64,000 bases of DNA from Hyphomicrobiaceae bacterium (GTDB lineage: Bacteria > Pseudomonadota > Alphaproteobacteria > Rhizobiales > Hyphomicrobiaceae): the NCBI GenBank assembly GCA_022844275.1, contig JALHMB010000001.1, positions 372,001 through 436,000 on the forward strand. Direction: 5' to 3'. Shown here piece after piece: positions 47,209-56,313 of this stretch. The stretch's first letter is position 1, and each line of letters starts with the position of its first letter. A program made the translations under genes and the position numbers. The notes under the pieces are model-generated. The model saw nothing but the letters and a program-made list of their open reading frames with translations, did not search any database and was not told the origin of the DNA.

Positions 47209-47703
47209 TCAGCCTTTCGCGCCGGCGGACGAGGCACGCCACGTACCCGAGCGGCCTCCGGTCTTCTCGACGAGTTGCACCGGCCCGATGACCATGCCGC
47301 GATCGGCGGCCTTCAGCATGTCGTAGATGGTGAGGCAGGCGACCGACACGGCCGTCAGCGCCTCCATCTCGACACCCGTCTGGCCGCTCACCTTGACCTC
47401 GGCACGAACCGCAATGCCGCAGGGATCGGCGCTGGTCTCGAAATCCACTCTCGCCTTGGTGATCGCGAGCGGATGGCAGAGCGGGATCAGCTCATGCGTG
47501 CGCTTGGCGGCCATGATGCCGGCGAGACGAGCGGCTGCGAGCACATCGCCCTTCTTCGCTTCGCCGGTCGTCACGAGCGCCAGCGTCTCCGGCGCCATGG
47601 AGACGAAGCCCTCAGCGAGGGCCGTGCGCGCGGTTACGGCCTTGTCCGACACATCGACCATCACGGCATCGCCGGCCTCGTTGATGTGCGAGAGGCGGCT
47701 CAC
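47209..47703 (-). CDS. moaC: Cyclic pyranopterin monophosphate synthase
   Basis: This 164-residue enzyme completes the first step of molybdenum cofactor synthesis (with MoaA). It has [20 protein letters not shown] at the start, [30 protein letters not shown], and [22 protein letters not shown], all family hallmarks. It starts at GTG 47703, which overlaps the trpC stop by four bases (GTGA), so translation is coupled. Confidence 0.96.
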   Translation of the reverse strand: MSRLSHINEAGDAVMVDVSDKAVTARTALAEGFVSMAPETLALVTTGEAKKGDVLAAARLAGIMAAKRTHELIPLCHPLAITKARVDFETSADPCGIAVRAEVKVSGQTGVEMEALTAVSVACLTIYDMLKAADRGMVIGPVQLVEKTGGRSGTWRASSAGAKG

Positions 47704-48500
47704 GTCGCGCGTCCTGTCAGCAGCTCGCGCGTCGCGGCGGCGACATCGTCTTTGCGCATGAGGCTCTCGCCGACGAGGAAGGCGTGCACGCCAACTTTCG
47801 CGAGGCGTTCCAAATCCGCGTGCGCAGCAATACCGCTCTCGCCGATGACGATGCGATCCTTCGGCACACGCGGCGCGAGCCGTTCGGTCGTCGCGAGCGT
47901 CGTCTCGAACGTCTTGAGATTGCGGTTGTTGATGCCGATCAGGCGGCAGGGTAACGCGAGCGCGCGATCGAGCTCGGCATCGTCGTGTACCTCGACAATG
48001 GCGTCCATGCCCCAGGCTTGCGCGGCAGCGGCGAGATCGCGCGCAACAGCATCCTCGATCTGCGCCATGATGATGAGAATGCAGTCCGCACCCCACGCCC
48101 GCGCCTCGGCCACTTGATAAGTGTCGAGCATGAAGTCCTTGCGCAGAGCCGGCAGTCGTGTCGCCTTGCGCGCTGCCGTCAGGAACTCCGGCGCACCTTG
48201 AAAGGACGGCGTGTCCGTCAGCACCGAGAGGCACGCGGCACCACCCGTCTCATAGGCCTTCGCCAGCGACGGCGGATCGAAGTCGGCGCGGATGAGCCCC
48301 TTCGACGGCGAGGCTTTCTTGATCTCGGCGATCAGCGCGAACTGACCCTCGCGTATGCGCCGCTCCAGAGCGCCCGCAAAGGACCGGACGGGCGTGGCGC
48401 GCCGCGCCGCTTCCTCGATGGCCGCCTGGGGTCGCGCGCACTTCGCCTCGGAGATCTCGGCGAGCTTGTACTTCGTGATCTTGCTGAGAATATCGCTCAT
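47700..48500 (-). CDS. trpC: Indole-3-glycerol phosphate synthase
   Basis: This 266-residue single-domain TIM barrel catalyses a late step of tryptophan synthesis. Family motifs: [21 protein letters not shown] (catalytic Lys), [65 protein letters not shown] and [17 protein letters not shown]. It is the first gene of trpC-moaC-moeA; trpE, trpG and trpD are not in the window. Confidence 0.97.
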   Translation of the reverse strand: MSDILSKITKYKLAEISEAKCARPQAAIEEAARRATPVRSFAGALERRIREGQFALIAEIKKASPSKGLIRADFDPPSLAKAYETGGAACLSVLTDTPSFQGAPEFLTAARKATRLPALRKDFMLDTYQVAEARAWGADCILIIMAQIEDAVARDLAAAAQAWGMDAIVEVHDDAELDRALALPCRLIGINNRNLKTFETTLATTERLAPRVPKDRIVIGESGIAAHADLERLAKVGVHAFLVGESLMRKDDVAAATRELLTGRAT

Positions 48501-48659
48501 GATTGCCCGTATACTCCCGTCCGGCCCCACCTTTCCAGCGCGAACCCGCACCAACCCGGACACAACGTTGAGATTGCTTAAGGTTCGGCGGCTTTGCGGC
48601 GCAATCGCGGCTCGCGTATAAGCCACATCGTTCATCTTACCACGGCAGGCCCGGACGGA

Positions 48660-49652
48660 ATGACGGCGGCAGAACAGCGCGGAGCGGAATTTACTCTGGC
48701 GCACCTTTCCGACGTGCACCTGGGGCCGCTGCCGCCCGTCGGCGCCCGGTACTGGAATGTTAAGCGCCTCCTCGGCTGGCTCAACTGGCAACGGCGGCGC
48801 CGCCACCTCTACAGCCGAGATGTGCTCGACCGCATCGTTGCTGACATCGCGGCGCAATCCCCGGACCACATTGCCGTCACCGGCGATCTAGCCAACCTCG
48901 GCCTCCCAGCCGAGCACGAGGCTGCGCTCGCTTGGCTCCGCACGTTGGGCGACAGTGAGCGAGTGACCGTGATCCCTGGCAACCACGACATCTACAGCGG
49001 CATCGGGACTGACCCCGGCACGGCGCGCTGGCAGCCGCATATGTCAGCGAATACCGCCGCGGCCGACTACGCCATCGCCGAAGCACTTTCCGCGGACTCC
49101 GCCTTCCCCTTCGTGCGCCGCTTCGGGAAGCTGGCGATCATCGCGCTGAACTCGGCCGTTCCGACGCGTCCCTTCTATGCCATCGGCCGCATCGGCAAGG
49201 CGCAGCTCGATCGCCTCGCGCGCATTCTCGATCGCCTTGGCGCGGAAGGGCTGACGCGCGTCGTGCTCATCCATCATCCGCCACTGCCGGGTCTCTCCAA
49301 GGCGCGGCACGATCTCCAGGATGCCGACGCCCTCGCCGAAGTCCTCGCACGTCACGGCGCCGAGCTCGTGTTGCATGGTCATGAGCACGCCTCGAGCGAG
49401 CACTGGCATCCCTCGCCTTCCGGAGACATTCCGATCATCGGCGTGCCGTCGGCTGCGGTCACCCGCGGCTACAAGAAGGAGCCGCCGGGGCGCTATCATC
49501 TCTATCGCTTCGCACTCGACGGCAATCGACCAAGCATCGAGCTGATCGCGCGCGGCCTCGCCGAGCCGGATGGTCCGGTGGTCGAGCTCGAGCGGCGACG
49601 GATTGTCCCCGTGAGGCATCCCCTCTCCCCGCCCTTGCGGGGAGAGGGTTAG
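48660..49652 (+). CDS. Metallophosphoesterase with repeat-encoded C-terminus
   Basis: This 330-residue calcineurin-like phosphoesterase has all five metal motifs: [10 protein letters not shown] (D..H), [27 protein letters not shown] and [13 protein letters not shown]. This cyclic nucleotide/3',5'-phosphodiesterase type is cytoplasmic. The last eleven codons ([11 protein letters not shown]) and the TAG stop come from a family D palindromic repeat, so the native C-terminus was probably extended by the repeat. ATG 48660 is the start best placed before the first metal motif. It is convergent with the SNase-like gene. Confidence 0.9.
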   Translation: MTAAEQRGAEFTLAHLSDVHLGPLPPVGARYWNVKRLLGWLNWQRRRRHLYSRDVLDRIVADIAAQSPDHIAVTGDLANLGLPAEHEAALAWLRTLGDSERVTVIPGNHDIYSGIGTDPGTARWQPHMSANTAAADYAIAEALSADSAFPFVRRFGKLAIIALNSAVPTRPFYAIGRIGKAQLDRLARILDRLGAEGLTRVVLIHHPPLPGLSKARHDLQDADALAEVLARHGAELVLHGHEHASSEHWHPSPSGDIPIIGVPSAAVTRGYKKEPPGRYHLYRFALDGNRPSIELIARGLAEPDGPVVELERRRIVPVRHPLSPPLRGEG

Positions 49653-49741
49653 GGTGAGGGGCGGCGGCATACGCCAACGTCGCACAAGTGGCCGCCCCTC
49701 ATCCCGACCTTCTCCCCGTGAAGGACGGGGAGAAGGGGAAG
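49619..49741. repeat. Composite GC-rich palindrome (family D, copy 4), convergent junction
   Basis: CCCCTCTCCCCGCCCTTGCG with GGGAGAGGGTTAGGGTGAGG, then GTGGCCGCCCCTCATCCCGA and CTCCCCGTGAAGGACGGGGA. It is the longest clean copy, with nested stems across both halves. It contains the stop codon of the phosphoesterase gene and ends at the stop of the SNase-like gene. Confidence 0.9.
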
Positions 49742-49742
49742 G

Positions 49743-50531
49743 TCAATCCACCAGCTCGAGCTGGCCTTTACTGTCGATGACGATCACAGGACCGCGGCGC
49801 TGCTCAATCCAGCCGCGCACGAGCACGCGACGACCGACCAGCGCGCGCGGAACCATCCCACCCGTCAGATCCGAGCGATTGCCCGCAACCACGGCGGCGA
49901 TCGGATAGGCGCGGCCACGCCGCGCGCCGAGCGTCACATAAACCTCTCCGCTGCCGCGCGAGACGCGGCGCACCGTGCCACTCACGACATGGAACTGACC
50001 GGCGGCACCCTCCCAATCGCCGCGCGAGGCCCCGCGCACGCGATAGGCAGCATTGGCCCAGAGCCCGATTTCTTGCTCACGCAAGCGGCGCTCGATCTTA
50101 GCCAGTGCCTCTGCGCACGCATCGACGCCGGGACGTCCATAGGCGCGAGCGAGACCACGCGCGACGAGCGTGCCTTGTAGCCAATCTGCGCCGATCATGA
50201 CGTGCGCGAGCGCCTGACCGTATCGATCGCGCTCGGAGGCATCGTGCCAGAGCGTCGCCGAATGTCCCTCGGCGAGCGCTGCCAGGGCCGTTCGAGTCGC
50301 ATTCTCCGGCGGCCAGCTTCCGGCAGCCGCGCCGACGTCACCAGCTCGCGGCGCGAGCGCGCCGATCAGGCGCACGAGGCGACCATCGTCGAGTACCAGC
50401 GTCTCGCCATCGACGACACGAGCAATGGCGCGTGTATCGCCACGAGTGAGCGAGCATGGCGGCGTCTCGGCCTCGACAGCGCCTGGCAGAAACCCGAGCA
50501 CAAGCGCCAGCGGCCAAGCGGCACGCCACAT
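49743..50531 (-). CDS. Exported thermonuclease (SNase)-like protein
   Basis: This 262-residue protein has a signal peptide (MWRAAWPLALVLGFLPGAVE, cleavage near VEAETP). It has an SNase-like domain at about 35-165 (AIARVVDGETLVLDDGRLVRLIG, DRYGQALAHVMI, DWLQGTLVARGLARAYG) and a C-terminal OB-like part (about 180-262, VVSGTVRRVSRGSGEVYVTLG). The usual active-site Glu of the family is not obvious, so nuclease activity is uncertain. Its start abuts the corA stop, so the two are coupled. Confidence 0.85.
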   Translation of the reverse strand: MWRAAWPLALVLGFLPGAVEAETPPCSLTRGDTRAIARVVDGETLVLDDGRLVRLIGALAPRAGDVGAAAGSWPPENATRTALAALAEGHSATLWHDASERDRYGQALAHVMIGADWLQGTLVARGLARAYGRPGVDACAEALAKIERRLREQEIGLWANAAYRVRGASRGDWEGAAGQFHVVSGTVRRVSRGSGEVYVTLGARRGRAYPIAAVVAGNRSDLTGGMVPRALVGRRVLVRGWIEQRRGPVIVIDSKGQLELVD

Positions 50532-51503
50532 CTACAGCCAGCCTTTGCGCCTGAAATAGACGTAGGGCAGGATTGCCGCGAGCACCATGAGCGCAAGCGC
50601 CATCGGATAGCCCACTGCCCACTTCAGCTCCGGCATGGACTCGAAATTCATGCCGTAGATGGAGGCGATCAGCGTCGGCGGCAGGAACACGACGGCCGCG
50701 ACCGAAAACAGCTTGATGATCTGGTTCTGCTCGATGTTGATCATGCCGAGCGTCGCTTCGAGAAGGAACTCGATGCGCGTGCTGAGAAAGCGCATATTGT
50801 CGAGCAGCGAGGCGACGTCGCGCTGCGCCGACTTGATCCGCTTGCTGATCTTGGAGTCGTTCCCACGCTCGCGCATGGCATTTGCGACAAAGGCCAGGAC
50901 ACGGTCGATCGAGAACGCACTTTCCTGCACGCGCGCGATGATGTCGCCTTCTTTGCCGATCGTCCGCAGCGCCACATCGAGACGCTTGCCGCGCGTCTGC
51001 TGCCCGCCCTTGATCTCGAAAATGTTCGGCGCGAGGCGGTCGACATCATCCTGGATGCGCTCGATGAGATCGGCCTGACGGTGGATTAGGGATTCGATCA
51101 GACCGATCATGATTTCCGGCCCGGTTGCGCACGGAGCATGGCCTTTCTCCGCTCGCGCGAGAAACATGGGAAAGGCTTTCGGCTCAGCGTACCGCACCGT
51201 GATCAGCCGATTGCCGGCGATGATGAATGTGATGGAAGATCCGGCCGGGATCGCCTGCTCGATGGCGTAAATGACGTAGGCGGTCATGTAGTAGGCGTCG
51301 TTCTCGACGTAGAGGCGATTGGACGCCTCGATCTCGCGCATTTCGGCGCGTGTGGGGACGCAGATGCCGAGCGCTTTCTCGACGGCGGCATCCTCCTCGG
51401 GCGTCGGATTGAGCAGATCGAACCATACGCTCGCATCCGTGAGCGAGTCGACGCTCCCGCAGGTCGCGAGGCCGTTTCCGTTGGCGTCGTAAATAGTCAG
51501 CAT
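50532..51503 (-). CDS. corA: CorA-family magnesium/cobalt transporter
   Basis: This 323-residue pentameric channel has a long N-terminal helical domain and, near the C-terminus, two transmembrane helices around the signature IASIYGMNFESMPEL, with the last helix ending in a basic KGWL tail. ATG 51503 (MLTIYDANG) is the family-like start. It is directly upstream of the SNase-like gene, with no spacing, so they are probably one transcript. No Mg-sensing leader is visible in the short upstream region. Confidence 0.95.
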   Translation of the reverse strand: MLTIYDANGNGLATCGSVDSLTDASVWFDLLNPTPEEDAAVEKALGICVPTRAEMREIEASNRLYVENDAYYMTAYVIYAIEQAIPAGSSITFIIAGNRLITVRYAEPKAFPMFLARAEKGHAPCATGPEIMIGLIESLIHRQADLIERIQDDVDRLAPNIFEIKGGQQTRGKRLDVALRTIGKEGDIIARVQESAFSIDRVLAFVANAMRERGNDSKISKRIKSAQRDVASLLDNMRFLSTRIEFLLEATLGMINIEQNQIIKLFSVAAVVFLPPTLIASIYGMNFESMPELKWAVGYPMALALMVLAAILPYVYFRRKGWL

Positions 51504-51599
51504 CGCCACACGCCTCGCTGCTGGGAGACTCGATAGTCCGCCGTCCCTATAGCGCACCTGCGACAGGAGGGCGACGGGGGCACAACAGCACCGTCAGCC

Positions 51600-52811
51600 T
51601 CAAGTCAGCGGCGAGGGCTCCGACGGCAGGCGCCCGTTATCCGGCGGACGATCCTTGCGCCAGAAGAGCCATATGAACGCGATCAGCGACAACCCGACGA
51701 AGAGCCCGAAGGTCCAGGGCTCGGCCCCCGCGCCGAGCAGGCGGACAGCCCAATCGTTGATCTGAGGATAGCGAAGGATCGCGACAGCGCTCGCGATCAC
51801 GCTCGCGCCCTGGGCGATCAGCTCGCGGTTCTTGTCGAGGCGGCGCAGGAAGAAGAACGGCAGCAGGATGGCCCACGGGACGATGGCGAGGCTCCAGCGC
51901 AAGTGCATGCCGCCGTGCGTACGCCCGAACAAGGCCATACTCGTCTGCAGGTAGGCGTAGTCCATGAGCGGCCAGGTGAGCATCGCAAGCCCGCCGATGA
52001 TGATGCCGCGCTCGATCACCGAGACATACTCAGGATAGAGAACGTCGATCCGCTTGCGCCAGAAGGCCAGCAGCGCCGCGATGAGGATCATGACGGCGAT
52101 GAAAAAGACCTTCATCGGCAAGAAGTAGCGATCGAGTTCGGCCGAGCGCGAGCGCAGGCGCGGATCGGCCTGAAGCTGACCTACGTCGGCGGCGAGACGG
52201 GCCTGAACATCGCAGCACTGGCGCGCATCGAGCAGGCCGGAGGCCGGGAAGCAGTAGCGCTTCTCGCGATACTCAGGTGGAACCTCGAGTAGGGGGTCAG
52301 GGCTGCAATTGCGCGTGAATTCAGCAAATCCGACCCGTTGCCGCCCGAGCGTGCGCAGCTTGTCGAGCGTCTCCAGGATCGGCACGCGCTGACACATGGA
52401 GGTGGTGCCATCCGCGCTGGTACAGGGCACGGTCGCACCCTTGTCTTGAGCAAGCGCGGCAGGCTGGATCTCATAGATGCCGCGCAAGCTGGCGTTGCCG
52501 ATCTGCTGCGCGACCCACCATGAGGCGGCGACGACGGCGGCCAGCCCGATCAAGTAGCGCACCTTGCCGTAGCGAACGCGCGTCTCCTTCGACCAGTAGA
52601 GGTGGGTGAATATGACGGACGGCCAGTAGAAGGCAGCGAGGACGACTATCCCGAAGGTTGGGAAGAAAACGAAGAGATGGCTATGCGTCAGCGCCAGCGA
52701 CAGCCAGTCCAGGTCCTTGAACTCGAGAATGAGCGTGGCGGTGGAAGCAACGAAGCTCGCGGCCAGAACCGCATAGACGACGGCCACAAAGACATGAGCG
52801 CCCCACGCCAT
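51600..52811 (-). CDS. Unrecognised polytopic membrane protein with Cys-rich loop
   Basis: This 403-residue protein has two or three N-terminal hydrophobic helices (about 1-110), then a soluble loop at about 120-235 with seven cysteines (VPCTSADGTTSMCQR, NCSPDP, KRYCFP, DARQCCDV), then about five more helices and a charged tail. The loop is long enough to form a disulfide-bonded periplasmic domain. I recognise no family. ATG 52811 has a strong ribosome site (GGGAGGGGG). It is co-directional with corA at a distance of 96 bases. No function can be given. Confidence 0.75.
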   Translation of the reverse strand: MAWGAHVFVAVVYAVLAASFVASTATLILEFKDLDWLSLALTHSHLFVFFPTFGIVVLAAFYWPSVIFTHLYWSKETRVRYGKVRYLIGLAAVVAASWWVAQQIGNASLRGIYEIQPAALAQDKGATVPCTSADGTTSMCQRVPILETLDKLRTLGRQRVGFAEFTRNCSPDPLLEVPPEYREKRYCFPASGLLDARQCCDVQARLAADVGQLQADPRLRSRSAELDRYFLPMKVFFIAVMILIAALLAFWRKRIDVLYPEYVSVIERGIIIGGLAMLTWPLMDYAYLQTSMALFGRTHGGMHLRWSLAIVPWAILLPFFFLRRLDKNRELIAQGASVIASAVAILRYPQINDWAVRLLGAGAEPWTFGLFVGLSLIAFIWLFWRKDRPPDNGRLPSEPSPLT

Positions 52812-53570
52812 AACCCCCTCCCACCAAACGCACTTGAGGCCTTGCTCCCCAGCAAGTGCCGTCATCCCCCCATCGCCAATACACCATGCCTGCGACGGTG
52901 GCACAACGGGCGAGGCGGACGCACCTGCTGCACTGTGGCATCAGCGGATCATCGTGCCGACAGCAACGAGCTACGGGCTAATTCGATCGTGGCCGCCGCC
53001 CGATTGGCAGTATCGGGGCGGCGGCCAAGTCCGCGCGATAGAACCGACGTGGCGCGGCCTCAGGCGCATCGAGTGGACGTGGAGGGACGCGTGGGATGTG
53101 TCCATCGAGTAGCCTGGGACCTGGCGGGGGGTCGACCGCCTGCCGCATTTGGTTCACTGTGCCGCGGACAAGAGCGACATAACGATCGTCGCACCTCCTT
53201 TCCCAAGGTACGCAGGCGTGCCCTTGCGCCAATCGCTCCTGGGCACGCATGGAGCGGCGGCCGGCTGGTTCGGGAGAGCGGCGGCCGGCCGGGCGGTTTG
53301 TGGTGTCATTCGCCGCCATGCGATTTCCGCCACACGCTGAGGTTGACATCAATCCCTGAATACATCTTAACCGTGCATTACGCACTTCTATCCACCGCTA
53401 GTTGCAATTCTGCCGCGGCTCGGAACCGGTTCAGGTCCGCACGACGCGTGCCGGGGCCCTAGCCGCACGACGCCACACGCTTCGGACTGGAGGGTTAAGA
53501 GCATTGCCAAGCCGCCCGGCCGGAGCTATGGACTTCGCATTCGGCACGCACGCCATGGGCGTCGCCGCCA
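52812..53570. other. 759-base stretch without a supported gene
   Basis: Short frames are present, but no family or codon signal supports them. The last part, close to 53400-53570, probably holds the promoter of the following tRNA gene. Confidence 0.45.
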
Positions 53571-53646
53571 GCCGCAATAGCTCAGCCGGTAGAGCATCGC
53601 ATTCGTAATGCGGGGGTCGGGGGTTCGAGTCCCTCTTGCGGCACCA
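53571..53646 (+). tRNA. tRNA-Thr (CGT)
   Basis: The 76-base cloverleaf includes an encoded CCA. The acceptor GCCGCAA pairs with TTGCGGC, the D-arm is GCTC...GAGC, the anticodon stem CGCAT/ATGCG encloses TCGTA within loop TTCGTAA (anticodon CGT), and the T-arm GGGGG TTCGAGT CCCTC is normal. A tandem repeat follows, and a degenerate copy of the same tRNA lies 1190 bases downstream. Confidence 0.97.
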
Positions 53647-53653
53647 TTTTGTT

Positions 53654-53794
53654 CGCTCACGCCAAATTCGCTACGCTCATCGGCTCCGCGGGGGCGGCGC
53701 TTGCGCCGACGCGCGTCGCGCGCTCAAGAGCTGATTGATCCCGCTCACGCCAAATTCGCTTCGCTCATCGGCTCCGCGGGGGCGGCGCTAGCGC
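53654..53794. repeat. Tandem direct repeat, 53-base unit at 88-base period
   Basis: Copy 1 (53654-53706) and copy 2 (53742-53794) share CGCTCACGCCAAATTCGCT, then CGCTCATCGGCTCCGCGGGG and GCGGCGCT, with three or fewer mismatches. The following bases GCGCGCTC-AGAGCTGATTGATC also recur in drifted form. Confidence 0.9.
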
Positions 53795-53940
53795 TGGCGC
53801 GTCGCCCCAAAGGGGCGTTCCGTTGGAGCGACCGCGCGCTCTGGAGCTGATCGATTCTCTGCAGAGCAACCTTCACGGATATATGAGCGTTACCCTCGGG
53901 GGAGGAACTTCCGGAATTTCCCGGACCTCAGGAGGCCCCA

Positions 53941-54744
53941 ATGTCCACCAACGACATGATCATGCCATTGGCGCGCTCGGATGCGTTGCCAGTGGTTCGA
54001 ACCATAGGCTTCCACGATTTACGGCAAGCGCTGATGAAAGGCCTTGCAGACTTCCTGGCCATGCCGACCCACGTCCTGTTCCTCAGCCTGATCTATCCGA
54101 TTGTCGGTGTGACGCTCTGGTTTGCGACCGCCGGCCTGGATCTGTTGGCATTGCTCTATCCGCTCGCGACCGGCTTTGCCCTGCTCGGTCCCTTCGCCGC
54201 GATCGGCCTCTATGAGCTAAGCCGCCGCCGCGAGAAGCATCTGGATACGTCGTGGCAGCACGCCTTTGACGTCATGCACTCACCGTCCCTTGGACCGATC
54301 CTGCTGCTCGGGTTGCTGCTTGTTGTTCTGTTCCTGACATGGATCGCGGTTGCGCATGCGATTTACGTGGCGAACTTCGGCTTTCATGAGCCTGAAACGC
54401 TCGACGCTTTCATCTCCAAAGTGCTGACCACGAGCGCCGGCCACAACTTGATCGTGGTCGGCAATCTCGTCGGTGCTGCGTTCGCATTGTTCGTCTTCGT
54501 GATCAGCGTCGTGTCGTTCCCGTTGCTGCTGGAGCGGGACGTCGGGATGGCGGTTGCCATGACCACATCACTCAAGGCGGTTGCCGCCAATCCGCTTGTG
54601 ATGATGTGCTGGGCAGCGATCATCGCCGGCGGCTTGCTGATCGGTTCGTTACCGCTGCTGGTGGGACTGGCCGTCGTGATGCCGATCCTCGGCCATGCGA
54701 GTTGGCACCTCTATCGGCGCGTCATCGAGCCACGCGAGGTTTAG
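53941..54744 (+). CDS. DUF2189-family membrane protein
   Basis: This 267-residue protein has five to six hydrophobic helices. It starts in family style with PVVRTIGFHDLRQALMKGLADF and has FALLGPFAAIGLYELSRRREKH at about 80-100. Two or three long hydrophobic segments at about 120-230 follow, and it ends HASWHLYRRVIEPREV, which matches the DUF2189 family of unknown function. It follows a good ribosome site (CAGGAGG). It sits between the intact tRNA-Thr and a tRNA-Thr fragment, so it may be the cargo of a small inserted segment. Function unknown. Confidence 0.88.
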   Translation: MSTNDMIMPLARSDALPVVRTIGFHDLRQALMKGLADFLAMPTHVLFLSLIYPIVGVTLWFATAGLDLLALLYPLATGFALLGPFAAIGLYELSRRREKHLDTSWQHAFDVMHSPSLGPILLLGLLLVVLFLTWIAVAHAIYVANFGFHEPETLDAFISKVLTTSAGHNLIVVGNLVGAAFALFVFVISVVSFPLLLERDVGMAVAMTTSLKAVAANPLVMMCWAAIIAGGLLIGSLPLLVGLAVVMPILGHASWHLYRRVIEPREV

Positions 54745-54759
54745 TGAGGGGGAAGTGGC

Positions 54760-54826
54760 CCCGCGGAACGTCAGGCCGGTGGAGCATCGGATTCGTAATG
54801 CGGGGCCGAGGTGCTCTCGATCGACC
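54760..54826 (+). pseudogene. Degenerate tRNA-Thr fragment
   Basis: 54776-54805 matches 53586-53615 of the intact tRNA-Thr in 28 of 30 bases, including the anticodon loop TTCGTAA. Flanking bases match more weakly across the D-arm and anticodon arm. The anticodon stem is broken (CGGAT against ATGCG) and no acceptor stem or CCA can form, so it is not functional. Confidence 0.85.
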
Positions 54827-54889
54827 AGGATCTCACCGCAGGAGGGGCTACGACACACAGATGTGCCGTAGCCGCCTCCAGACTTCCGA

Positions 54890-55231
54890 CTAAGCACCAC
54901 AGCGGAAAGCTTCTTCCGCCCAACCATTGTACATGCTCTTGGCGGCTGGATCGGTGTCGACAAGAAAGAGCTTTTCGCCCACGCGGATGATGATGGCACC
55001 ATCCTTCACTTCTTGCGCTCCCAGTTTCGTCAGCTGCGCCTCGGTCGGCGCGGTCTTCGCTGTACCCTTGACGATACTAAAGGCCTTCCGATCGACATAG
55101 ATGCCCTCGCTAGCGCTTAGAGCGCCAAGTTGAGTTCGATCAGCGGCCGAGATAGCGAGCCTCGGTGCGGAGACGGCAAGTGCGACCGCCGCGACTCCGA
55201 TAGCTGCGATTGTGACATTGCGTACTGACAT
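54890..55231 (-). CDS. Small exported protein of unknown function
   Basis: This 113-residue protein has an N-terminal hydrophobic stretch (VTIAAIGVAAVALAVSAP, probable signal peptide or anchor). The mature part has SASEGIYVDRKAFSIVKGTA, then TEAQLTKLGAQEVKDGAIIIRV and ends with MYNGWAEEAFRCGA. No family is recognised. The start at 55231 begins MSVRNVTIAA. It is co-directional with the next upstream gene, a response regulator, at a distance of about 190 bases. Confidence 0.65.
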   Translation of the reverse strand: MSVRNVTIAAIGVAAVALAVSAPRLAISAADRTQLGALSASEGIYVDRKAFSIVKGTAKTAPTEAQLTKLGAQEVKDGAIIIRVGEKLFLVDTDPAAKSMYNGWAEEAFRCGA

Positions 55232-55423
55232 GTGCTCCACCTTTGTGCTGGTGCTGAGCAAATCAGGTGGTCGAGCCTTTTCTGAACTGTGGAGTGAGAT
55301 GTTGCCACCGTCTGCATCGCCATATGTCACCCGGATTTGGCGAGCTTCTACCAGCACAAACCATGGAGCGAGGAGCGGTAATCCCGTAGGTGGGAGCGCA
55401 GGGGTTCGCCGTCGCACTTCGCC

Positions 55424-56056
55424 TCATGCTTGCATAAAGTTGTTACGCACAGCGTAGCGTACGATCGCCGCCGTGGAGGCCAGGTCGAGCTTGCGCCGGA
55501 TGGCGAGGCGATACGTCTCGACCGTTTTGACACCAATATCGAGACTAGCCGCGATCTGCTTGTTGCTGCGGCCCTCGGCTACCAAATGCACGACACTTTG
55601 CTCTCGAGCGGTCAGTGTCTGCTTGGTCCGGCCCGGCTTGGCTGCCATTGCTCTGATCGCGGTCTGCAAAGCTCCATCAGTGAAATATGCCTTATGATTA
55701 GCCAGCGACTTGATTGCCGAGACCAGTCGCTGCTCCGTATCCGACTTCCGCACGTAGCCCCTCGCACCTGCCTTCACCAGCTCGCGCACTAGGGCTTCAT
55801 TGTCGTGCATCGTGAAGATGAGGACCTCTATATTCGGCACCCACCGTCGGATTTGGCGCGTGGCTTCAATGCCATCAACAAGAGGCAGCGAGTAACCGAG
55901 AATGGCCAAATCCGGCTTGACGGCGATAGCCTTGGCGATGGCTTCTCTTCCGTCCGCCGCTTCGGCGACAACACTCCAATTGCGATCGCTTTCAACGATG
56001 CAACGCACCCCCGCGCGGACCACGGCGTGCTCATCTGCGATAAGTATTCTGGTCAT
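55424..56056 (-). CDS. LuxR/NarL-type regulator with non-phosphorylatable receiver
   Basis: This 210-residue protein has a receiver domain (1-120) and a LuxR-type helix-turn-helix (about 145-205, LTAREQSVVHLVAEGRSNKQIAASLDIGVKTVETYRLAIRRKL). In the receiver the acidic pair is present (D8, E9), and also T82 and K104, but the phospho-acceptor position is Gly54 (AILGYSLP) where active proteins have Asp. The codon is GGT; GAT would need one base change. It should bind DNA but not be phosphorylated in the normal way. No partner kinase is beside it. Confidence 0.9.
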   Translation of the reverse strand: MTRILIADEHAVVRAGVRCIVESDRNWSVVAEAADGREAIAKAIAVKPDLAILGYSLPLVDGIEATRQIRRWVPNIEVLIFTMHDNEALVRELVKAGARGYVRKSDTEQRLVSAIKSLANHKAYFTDGALQTAIRAMAAKPGRTKQTLTAREQSVVHLVAEGRSNKQIAASLDIGVKTVETYRLAIRRKLDLASTAAIVRYAVRNNFMQA

Positions 56057-56313
56057 CTGCAGTCGGTCTTTTCTCCATTGGAGCTAGCCAACGGTAGGCG
56101 CAACGGATCTGCAATCCTTGACCCGGATCAATGCTGTGACGAACGGCCCCTCAAAGCCCGCACCCGCTGTCTGAGACATTCGTTCACACCCGCCCCCATA
56201 GCGCCAACATCCCGCAATACTTGTGAAAGTGTGGGCTCCGCGCACTGGCATTGCCGGCGTGCACAGTCGATACTCACATGCAACGCTCAAAACTCTTTTG
56301 ACGGGCCGGTCTC

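Noticed and set aside
52978-53385. Minus-strand 135-codon frame in the gap before tRNA-Thr
   Set aside because: No family, Pro/Arg-rich, no ribosome site and no conserved neighbour.
54760-54826. Second functional tRNA-Thr
   Set aside because: Anticodon loop is present but acceptor stem, CCA and paired anticodon stem cannot form, so it is kept only as a fragment.
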